This document shows positions 58,180 to 64,000 of a stretch of DNA of 64,000 bases, in pieces. The position numbers and the translations under genes were made by a program. Location: NCBI RefSeq assembly GCF_014652555.1, contig NZ_BMZA01000011.1:1-64000 (forward strand). Direction: 5' to 3'. The DNA comes from Novosphingobium colocasiae. GTDB taxonomy: Bacteria > Pseudomonadota > Alphaproteobacteria > Sphingomonadales > Sphingomonadaceae. Position 1 is the first letter of the stretch. Each line of letters begins with the position of its first letter. The notes under the pieces are model-generated. The model saw nothing but the letters and a program-made list of their open reading frames with translations, was not told where the DNA came from and made no database searches.

Positions 58180-58449
58180 GTGAATGTCAGCCTGACACCT
58201 GAACTCGAATCGCTGATCCACCAGAAGGTGAGTGCAGGGCGCTACACGTCGGCGAGCGAGGTCGTGCGCGAGGCGCTGCGGTTGATGGACGAGCGCGACC
58301 AGATGCAGGAACTCTACAAGGCATCGCTGCGCGACAAGATCGCGGCCGGAATGGCCTCGCTGCGCGCCGGGCAGGGCAGCGATGGCGAAGCCTTCATGGC
58401 GCGGCTCGACGCCGATCTGGCGGCGATCGAGGCGCAGGAGCGGGAGTGA
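58180..58449 (+). CDS. ParD-like antitoxin (ribbon-helix-helix)
   Basis: The 89-residue protein (GTG start, GGAG 7 bases upstream) shows the RHH strand [20 protein letters not shown] and [18 protein letters not shown], as in ParD/CC2985 antitoxins. The toxin gene is reduced to a stub just downstream, so it is an orphan antitoxin. Confidence 0.87.
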   Translation: MNVSLTPELESLIHQKVSAGRYTSASEVVREALRLMDERDQMQELYKASLRDKIAAGMASLRAGQGSDGEAFMARLDADLAAIEAQERE

Positions 58450-58468
58450 CCCGCCGCTATATTCTCTC
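58446..58468 (+). pseudogene. ParE toxin N-terminal stub
   Basis: GTG 58446 overlaps the antitoxin stop in GTGA and opens VTRRYILS, a typical ParE start. After eight codons the sequence switches to the queA-like tail, and the toxin is gone. This junction marks the end of the lost toxin and the start of the duplicate. Confidence 0.65.
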
Positions 58469-58763
58469 GGCCGCATCATCGCCGCCGGCACCACCGCCCA
58501 GGGCCTCCTCGAAAGCGCCGCCGCCCCGGACGGCACGATCGAACCCTTCGAAGGCGACACCGCGATCTTCATCACCCCCCGCTACCGCTTCTGCGCGATC
58601 GACGGCCTGATGACCACTTCCGCCTGCCGAAATCGACGCTGTTCATGCTGGTGAGCGCGCTGATGGGGCTGGAACGGCTGCAGGCGGTTTACGCGCACGC
58701 GATCGGCGAGGGGTACCGGTTCTACAGCTATGGGGATTCGAATTTGTTGCGGCCGGAGGTATA
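58469..58763 (+). pseudogene. Second, degraded copy of the queA 3' end
   Basis: The segment aligns with 57813-58103 over its whole length, with roughly 20 mismatches by eye and one deleted base (ACCACTTCC against ACCAACTTCC) that shifts the frame. It ends in a different C-terminal sequence (LRPEV). Either the inserted element brought a new queA end and left the old one behind, or the tail was duplicated. Confidence 0.85.
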
Positions 58764-58794
58764 ATCCATATGCCTCCTAGGTAGCAGGATTGGC

Positions 58795-58998
58795 CTAGGC
58801 TGGTTTACAGGGTTTAATAATCAAGCCCGACTTTTCTAAGTTGCGAAGAGCAGCCTGACGATGATCTTGGGCAAGCCCTGAAGGGGGCGCTTCAACTGGC
58901 TTCACTGTTCCAGACGGCACCGAACGTGCTCCCCCAGGAATTGGTAACAGCATAGAAAACTGGCCAGAATTCTGACTTCTGAGTTTATTTTTTGCCAT
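58795..58998 (-). CDS. Small hypothetical protein coupled to the dCTP deaminase
   Basis: The 67-residue product (MAKNKLRSQNSGQFSMLLPI, a Pro/Gly-rich middle, KSGLIIKPCKPA end) starts one base after the deaminase stop, so translation is likely coupled. I do not recognise a family. Its base composition matches the AT-richer island. Confidence 0.6.
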   Translation of the reverse strand: MAKNKLRSQNSGQFSMLLPIPGGARSVPSGTVKPVEAPPSGLAQDHRQAALRNLEKSGLIIKPCKPA

Positions 58999-58999
58999 G

Positions 59000-60547
59000 C
59001 TATCCCTCTTGCAACTGGGTCAACTCCTGAATCACCAGTTCCTCGCTCGACATATATGAATCAAGTGGGTGGAGGAAGAGCGGTTCGGCATCACGACGAC
59101 CTTTTTCGATGAACTTGCCTGCATCGTCCTTCCGCTCTCTCCCAAGGCTCGAAAATACCCGCATTGATGCACGAGGGGCGAAACCCTCATATTGTATGAA
59201 ATGGACCTTCCTAGGTTCATCTGTCAGCGTGATGGAGTCCCAATGGAGATCGAGGGCCAAACTCTTGCTGTATGGTTCGATAAAAACAACCCGAGTGATG
59301 CCTGCCGCAACTATGTGTCGGGCACAATTATGGCAGGGGAAGGTAGTCGTATACAGCGTACTTTCAACAGTTGATCCTTTCCCGATTCTTGCAACTGATA
59401 CTATTGCCTCCATCTCTGCGTGAACGGATCTTGAAAATTCAATAAGATTTCGAGCGTCAGAACCTGAAACTTTCGCTACTATATCACGCACGCCGCTTTC
59501 GTTAGAGCCATCCGATGTCAATGATTTTGCAATAGAGGTGGCTAGTTTATGCTTTCGAGCATCGTTATGACAAATTTTTCCGCCCCATTTATAGCATCTT
59601 TTATCGTCAGATTCTTCTAGATCAGAAGAATATAGGCCCCCACCGGAGCGAGGGACGTCATTCCATCCAACACCAATTAACTCATGCGACTTATTGTAGA
59701 TTGACGCCCCAACTTGCCGTGACATGCAGGCTGACTTCGTGGCGGCGGAGGCAGCCTTCATCATACCTGTTTCGTCATGAGTTGGAGTGTGAAGTTTGGT
59801 TCCAAATATGACATCAAGGAAGCGTTTAATCGCTGGCTTAACATTATCAACGACGTCGGTATGATTTCTAATGAAATAATCTGCTAGGTGAGCGGTTTTG
59901 CTGACCTGCTGTCCATTTTTTGGCCCTTCATACTCATCCCGATTCATAATATACTTAACAGAATTTTGATCTATGGCCCCATCGACTAAGCGTTTTTCTC
60001 TAATATTTTCCGGAGCGAACACGGAAATATGCCAGAAAAGGTCGCCATATATTTGTCGAAGCCGCTTGACCTCAGCGGGATTCTTCAATGAATCCACTAT
60101 ATAGACAATTCTTTTTCTGACCGCAATATCGGGCGCATTTTCTTGAACCAAGACCCCGCCACTATCTCTACGAAATAAATTTATCGTTTCAATAACGCGA
60201 TCTGCGAGGTAAGATATCTTTTTATTACGGAGTTTATTTCCTGCGCTCTGGTATTGGTCGACGCGTTCGGTGGGGCTATTAACGTCTGACAGATTCATCC
60301 CTATTTCGTGCGCATGATCCCTAATTATATCACTGACCTTGATATATTTTGTTTCGTATCCGAATTCGGAAATCAGCAAATTGCTCAATTGATCACATAC
60401 TGTTGACACCCCCGACCCGACGGGCCCGCTAAACGCGATGACCAACTCCAAGCTTCCTCGATCATCCGCTCTAAAGGTCTTAAATTCCATCGAACCAGCT
60501 GATGCTTCATTGGCATGCTCGGGTGTGCCCACCGCCTTCGTAGCCAT
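59000..60547 (-). CDS. Anti-phage dCTP deaminase (AvcD-like)
   Basis: The 515-residue protein has an N-terminal P-loop kinase-like region (GPVGSGVST at 41-49, with Val where Walker A has Lys) and a C-terminal deoxycytidylate-deaminase domain with HAE (376-378) and PCHNC (404-408) zinc motifs. This architecture is that of the anti-phage deaminases (AvcD and relatives) that deplete dCTP during infection. The coding sequence is clearly AT-richer than the rest of the window, a sign of transfer. Upstream DNA (60548-60700) could hold a regulatory RNA like AvcI. Confidence 0.9.
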   Translation of the reverse strand: MATKAVGTPEHANEASAGSMEFKTFRADDRGSLELVIAFSGPVGSGVSTVCDQLSNLLISEFGYETKYIKVSDIIRDHAHEIGMNLSDVNSPTERVDQYQSAGNKLRNKKISYLADRVIETINLFRRDSGGVLVQENAPDIAVRKRIVYIVDSLKNPAEVKRLRQIYGDLFWHISVFAPENIREKRLVDGAIDQNSVKYIMNRDEYEGPKNGQQVSKTAHLADYFIRNHTDVVDNVKPAIKRFLDVIFGTKLHTPTHDETGMMKAASAATKSACMSRQVGASIYNKSHELIGVGWNDVPRSGGGLYSSDLEESDDKRCYKWGGKICHNDARKHKLATSIAKSLTSDGSNESGVRDIVAKVSGSDARNLIEFSRSVHAEMEAIVSVARIGKGSTVESTLYTTTFPCHNCARHIVAAGITRVVFIEPYSKSLALDLHWDSITLTDEPRKVHFIQYEGFAPRASMRVFSSLGRERKDDAGKFIEKGRRDAEPLFLHPLDSYMSSEELVIQELTQLQEG

Positions 60548-60726
60548 GCTTTTAATCTCTCATTGCTCCATGACGGCCTTATCTATAATCAATTTTCGGC
60601 GGTTCATACAACTGATCCGAGTAGTAAAATTTCTTTAATTCCTTTTCAGCCTTTTGGCTGTTGCGGGCTTGACTAATCATCGCTTTGTTTGACGCGTGGG
60701 CATGGACTTTGAGTTCAGATTTACGG

Positions 60727-60815
60727 CTGCAGTTTATCGAACCCCCTTATGACTTCCGCCCAAAAAGGGTGTCCGAGGTGAGTGCCGGGCTACGGTGGCA
60801 GTTTACTCAACCCCT
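60727..60815. repeat. Two direct CAGTTTA...AACCCC repeats, possible IS-end remnant
   Basis: CTGCAGTTTATCGAACCCCC (60727-60746) and GGCAGTTTACTCAACCCC (60797-60814) are related direct repeats about 70 bases apart. Multiple short terminal repeats are known from IS21-type ends, but no transposase is present. It marks the right side of the AT-rich island. No credible gene was seen in 60548-61396. Confidence 0.4.
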
Positions 60816-60927
60816 AAACCGCCCGCCAACTTTCCTACACGCCCACCTTTGCGATATCGTGGCCTTGCGTCAAAGCAATGCTCTTTCCCATCGTCTTCCG
60901 CCCGATCACGTGAATTTCCACCGACAA

Positions 60928-61005
60928 GTGTAACTTTCGCAAAACCTTATCAAATCGTTGATTTTAAATCATAAATCGCCATTTTCGAAAGTTACACGGT
61001 GTAAC
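60928..61005. repeat. Triple GTGTAAC/GTTACAC inverted motif
   Basis: GTGTAACTTTCG (60928-60939) is matched exactly, in inverse, by CGAAAGTTACAC (60986-60997), and GTTACACGGTGTAAC (60991-61005) is itself a palindrome around a single G. Such spacing could be an operator or an element end. No neighbouring gene is close enough to assign it. Confidence 0.55.
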
Positions 61006-61082
61006 CTTTGTAAACTTCGCCGCTCCGACACGCTTATACCGACATACGCTGAATGTGACTCATCTCCCCTCCCCGACGGCGG

Positions 61083-61375
61083 GGCAATCGCATAGGAAAT
61101 TGCCTTTCCGTATTGGTCACCCTGAACTTGTTTCAGGGTCCATCGTGCCTCAGACCGGGACGTTGAAAGGCGCTGGACGCTGGGACCATGCCCTATTCGA
61201 CGGTGGGGCAAACCGCGCCATGGATGCTGAAACAAAGTTCAGCATGACGAAGCTGCGGGTAAACTCGTCCTATGCGATTGCCCTGGCCCCGACGGGGGAG
61301 CGAGGCGAAGCTGAGCGTCTGCCTTGGCGTCGGTACACCCCCACCCGACCTCCCCCTCAAGGGGGAGGAGTAGGG
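61083..61375. repeat. Composite inverted-repeat block (MITE-like)
   Basis: GGCAATCGCATAGGA (61083-61097) and TCCTATGCGATTGCC (61269-61283) are perfect 15-base inverted arms. Inside lie the paired hairpins 61119-61139 and 61224-61245 also found near ilvC, and to the right is the GTACACCCCC/ACCTCCCCCTCAAG unit shared with 40174-40290. No open frame in the block looks coding. Confidence 0.6.
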
Positions 61376-61396
61376 CATGATCATTCCGGCTTGGTA

Positions 61397-62518
61397 TCAG
61401 CGCGCCAGCAGTGAACGATAGGCTTCCAGCACGCTGTGCGAGGCGGCGTCCCAGGTGTAGCGGCGGCTCGTTGCCAGTGCCGCCTGCGCCATGGCGGCGC
61501 GGCGTGGCGGGTCGGTGATCAGCGCGGCGGTGGCGTCGGCGAAGGCTGCCGCGTCGCCGGCCGGGCAGATCAGGCCGTCGTGGCTCGGCGTCACTATCGC
61601 CCGCGCGCTTTGCGCTTCGGCGCAGACCGGGACCAGCCCGCAGGCCATCGCCTCGGTCACCACGTTGCCGAACGCTTCGGTGGTGCTGGGGTGGATCAGC
61701 AGGTCGGCGCTCGCCACCGCGCGGGCCAGCGGTTCGCCGTCGAGGTGGCCGGTCAGCACCGCGCCCGGCAGGTCGGCGAACAGCGCGCGCGCCGGTCCTT
61801 CGCCGATCGCCAGCGCGCGAACCTTGTGCCCGGCCCGCGTCAGCCGCGCGACAGTATCGACATACGTGGCGATGCCCTTTTCCAGCACCAGCCGCCCGAA
61901 GAACAGCGCCACCGTCTCGTCATCGGCGATCCCCAGTGCGCGGCGCCAGTCCATGTCGCGGCGACCGGGATGGAACAGCGCCGTGTCGATGCCCCGGCTC
62001 CACACCGAAACCCGGCGGTCGCCCCGCAGGTGCGCCATATCCTCGGCCAGCGCGGCGGTCGGCACCAGCACGTGGTCGCAGCGGCGGTAAAAGCGCCGCA
62101 GGTGCCTTTCCAGCAGCGGCCGCAAGGCCTCCAGCCGGTAGTAGGCGAGGTACGTCTCGAACCGGGTGTGCTGGCTGGCGACGACCGGGACGCCAAGGCC
62201 GAGCGCGAAGGTCTGGGCGCGGGTGCCGAGGATGTCGGGCGTGGAGAGGTGCACCAAGTCGGGCGCGAAGGCGCGCAGGTCCTGCCGGATCGCGCGGGGC
62301 AGGCCCAGCGCCAGCCGGAACTCGCTGCGCACCGGCAAGGGCACGGAAGCGACCGGGATCAGCGTCCCCGCCGGTTCGAACGCCGGGGTGGCGGTGACCG
62401 GCGAATAGACCCGGACCGTGCAGCCGCTATCCTCCAGATAGCGCACCAGCCGGTTCAGCGCCATGTTGGCACCTTCGCGCAGGTAGTTGTAATTGCCGGA
62501 AAACAGCGCGATCCGCAT
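61397..62518 (-). CDS. GT4-type glycosyltransferase
   Basis: The 373-residue enzyme shows the GT-B fold of family 4: N-terminal SGNYNYLREGANMALNRLVR, VVASQHTRFETYLAYY, and the nucleotide-sugar site LIHPSTTEAFGNVVTEAMAC in the C-terminal half. It resembles glucosyl/mannosyl transferases acting on lipids (MgtA/SqdX-like). It is followed by GtrA and a ferritin-like gene on the same strand. Confidence 0.9.
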   Translation of the reverse strand: MRIALFSGNYNYLREGANMALNRLVRYLEDSGCTVRVYSPVTATPAFEPAGTLIPVASVPLPVRSEFRLALGLPRAIRQDLRAFAPDLVHLSTPDILGTRAQTFALGLGVPVVASQHTRFETYLAYYRLEALRPLLERHLRRFYRRCDHVLVPTAALAEDMAHLRGDRRVSVWSRGIDTALFHPGRRDMDWRRALGIADDETVALFFGRLVLEKGIATYVDTVARLTRAGHKVRALAIGEGPARALFADLPGAVLTGHLDGEPLARAVASADLLIHPSTTEAFGNVVTEAMACGLVPVCAEAQSARAIVTPSHDGLICPAGDAAAFADATAALITDPPRRAAMAQAALATSRRYTWDAASHSVLEAYRSLLAR

Positions 62519-62530
62519 GATCGGTTCGGC

Positions 62531-62971
62531 TCAGACGCGGCGGAAGTTGACCGTGGCGTTGAGGAGGAACATGACCAGCCCCGCCACCACCGAAACCAGC
62601 ACCCGCGCCACCAGGTAATTCACCCCCGCCCCTTCCACCATCAGCGCGAACAGCGCCAGCGTGATTGCCAGCCCGATGCCCGAATTGACGAGGAACAGCG
62701 CATACCCCGTATGCAGCGCGCGCTGGGTCCCGGCGAAGATCCAGCTCCGCCCCAGCGCATAGTGCAGGGTGTTGGCGGTGACGAAGCTGACCCCGGCTGA
62801 AACCACCTTGTCGGCCCGCGCCAGGTGAACCAGCACCCACAGCACGGCCAGACCGACGATGAAGGCAAAGGTGCTGACCACGGTGTTGCGGGCCAGCATC
62901 GCGCCGACCGGGCGGCTCCATACCCGGCGCAGCAGGCCGGCGGCCGGTTCTGCATCCCCCCCGTTGGCCAT
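62531..62971 (-). CDS. GtrA-family membrane protein
   Basis: The 146-residue protein has four hydrophobic segments (VVSTFAFIVGLAVLWVLVHL; AGVSFVTANTLHYALGRSWI; LVNSGIGLAITLALFALM; VARVLVSVVAGLVMFLLNA), the GtrA layout. It likely helps move lipid-linked sugars for the nearby glycosyltransferase. ATG 62971 is preferred; the frame is open to 63130. Confidence 0.87.
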   Translation of the reverse strand: MANGGDAEPAAGLLRRVWSRPVGAMLARNTVVSTFAFIVGLAVLWVLVHLARADKVVSAGVSFVTANTLHYALGRSWIFAGTQRALHTGYALFLVNSGIGLAITLALFALMVEGAGVNYLVARVLVSVVAGLVMFLLNATVNFRRV

Positions 62972-62973
62972 GG

Positions 62974-63657
62974 TCAGCCGGGAAAGGCCGCAGGCATCAG
63001 GTCTGCAGGCTGGGTTTCCCCGGCATCGGCCCAGTCCTCGCGCCGGGCGATCCACGGGTTGAGGAACAGGAACGGCAGCTTCAGGAACAGCAGTTCGGAA
63101 TGGACGAACCCGTCGATCGCGCGCTCCCACCAGCGGGTAGGCCGCCGGCCGTGATCGCGCAGCCAGCCTTCATAAGGGGCCCAGTGGCTGGGTTCGTCGC
63201 GATGGATGACCTCGAAGATGCGGGTCAGCGTGCTGTCGGACCGGACCATGGCGTTGCCCAGAAGGATTTCTACCTGGCGATACCCGCGCTGCTCGGTCAG
63301 CGAGATGACGCGGCACAGGCGCTCGAAAAGATCGTCGCGATCGACCACCGCCTGCGTGTCGAGGCGGTCGATGGTGCGGCGGAACATGATCTCGATGAAC
63401 CGGTCGATATGGCCGAAGGTGCGGTCAAGCTTCATCGGCATGGTCCCGCGCCGTTCAAACCAGCGCTTGAACATCACGTAATGCTTGCGTTCGTCGGCAC
63501 GATGGCGGGCGATCAGGCCGATCAGGTGGGCATCGTCCGGCGACCGACGGCGCACGGCATCGAGCACGCGATCGAGCGCGGTATAGCCGCGATGTTCGTT
63601 ATAGATGTAGATGCTGCCCAGGACGTCCAGGTAGCGGCTGCGAAACCAGCGAAGCAT
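62974..63657 (-). CDS. Ferritin-like (diiron) domain protein
   Basis: The 227-residue helical protein contains carboxylate and histidine pairs typical of diiron ferritin-like enzymes: IYNEHRGY, HRADERKHYVMFKRW, TEQRGYRQVE and HRDEPSHWAPYE. It may oxidise or hydroxylate a lipid or other substrate; it is 2 bases upstream of the GtrA gene, so it probably acts with the glycolipid genes. Confidence 0.8.
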   Translation of the reverse strand: MLRWFRSRYLDVLGSIYIYNEHRGYTALDRVLDAVRRRSPDDAHLIGLIARHRADERKHYVMFKRWFERRGTMPMKLDRTFGHIDRFIEIMFRRTIDRLDTQAVVDRDDLFERLCRVISLTEQRGYRQVEILLGNAMVRSDSTLTRIFEVIHRDEPSHWAPYEGWLRDHGRRPTRWWERAIDGFVHSELLFLKLPFLFLNPWIARREDWADAGETQPADLMPAAFPG

Positions 63658-63735
63658 GCGTGTCTATCCCCGCGAGTTCAGCCTGCAAAGGCGCGTTGTC
63701 GTATGAACGGAAGCTGACGAAGGTGGTTGCGCCGA

Positions 63736-64000
63736 TCAGCCGGTTGCCGGTGAAATTTCGTCCCACTGGCCGGGTGGGATCCCGTCCAGTGTCCAGTTGC
63801 CCACGCTCCAGCGGACCAGGCGCAGCGTCGGGTGGCCGATGGCGGCAGTCATCCGCCGGACCTGGCGGTTGCGGCCTTCGCTGATCGTCAGGCGCACCCA
63901 GCAATCGGGCACTGACTTGCGGAACCGCACCGGCGGCTGGCGCGGCCACAGCGCGGGCGGATCGATCCGTTCGGCGCGGGCAGGGCGTGTCAGGCCGTCG
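63736..64000 (-). CDS. rluE: Pseudouridine synthase (RluE-like), partial
   Basis: The C-terminal end of an RsuA/RluB/E/F-type pseudouridine synthase enters from the right edge. EGRNRQVRRMTAAIGHPTLR is the family's C-terminal signature, and the frame runs through LTRPARAERIDPPALWPRQP to the end of the window. About 87 residues are visible; the start is outside. Confidence 0.85.
   Translation of the reverse strand, partial: DGLTRPARAERIDPPALWPRQPPVRFRKSVPDCWVRLTISEGRNRQVRRMTAAIGHPTLRLVRWSVGNWTLDGIPPGQWDEISPATG

Noticed and set aside
58469..58763. A second functional queA gene
   Set aside because: Only the 3' third is present, it has a one-base deletion that shifts the frame, and no start or N-terminal domain exists.
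60685..60933. 82-codon open frame in the gap right of the deaminase
   Set aside because: It spans the CAGTTTA repeats, has no ribosome site or family resemblance, and looks like chance.

Overview
The window is high-GC DNA with alphaproteobacterial gene content, most like a sphingomonad (Sphingomonas/Novosphingobium group). Supporting signs are two TonB-dependent receptors, a P450-centred catabolic cluster, long-form leuA, a RecJ with the alphaproteobacterial N-terminus, overlapping ATGA/TGATG gene junctions, and short palindromic repeats between genes. The taxonomic call is inference; no rRNA is present.

1-14.2 kb is the most unusual part. A seven-gene leftward operon (10176 to 1811) runs: secreted proline-rich protein, secreted caspase-FGE fusion, predicted outer-membrane barrel, secreted papain-like peptidase, cytosolic Rossmann-RyR protein, MlaE-like permease, MlaF-like ATPase. 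Every junction overlaps or is short. The matching MCE protein and auxiliary lipoprotein lie opposite (229-1853), so the lipid-transport set is split into convergent halves. To the right are a divergent secreted caspase with an EF-hand-like loop, a secreted small protein, a membrane-anchored TIR protein, and a membrane ORF. This combination suggests an envelope-located conflict or stress-signalling system, and it is the main candidate for something undescribed.

14.5-29.7 kb is a catabolic cluster. It holds a MerR regulator, aldehyde dehydrogenase, zinc alcohol dehydrogenase, cytochrome P450, TonB receptor, acyl-CoA ligase, enoyl-CoA hydratase, a two-membrane-segment small protein, an SLC13-type transporter, a TetR regulator, two small dimeric-barrel-like proteins, and the 2-oxoadipate enzyme HglS. 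The order fits uptake of a hydrophobic substrate, terminal hydroxylation, oxidation to the acid, CoA activation and entry into beta-oxidation.

29.8-35.9 kb is accessory: an unrecognised protein, DUF6429, DUF2946, DUF2244, a small protein, a siderophore-type TonB receptor and a PepSY membrane protein, probably a metal-uptake unit. Two tRNA-Glu genes (CTC and TTC) follow, then recJ, a flavodoxin-like reductase, a DUF4261-like protein overlapping an AHH nuclease, and leuA.

42-58 kb is mostly core metabolism: a sugar-isomerase pseudogene, I78 inhibitor lipoprotein, YceI, ilvB-ilvH-ilvC, miaA/serB, DUF1345, purL-DUF72, xseB-ispA-coaD, a cyclophilin and queA. 57.8-60.6 kb is a small island: queA is followed by an orphan parD, a parE stub, a second degraded queA tail, and an AT-rich anti-phage dCTP deaminase locus. 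The right end has repeat-rich non-coding DNA, a glycosyltransferase, a GtrA protein, a ferritin-like protein, and the end of an RluE-type pseudouridine synthase that runs off the window.
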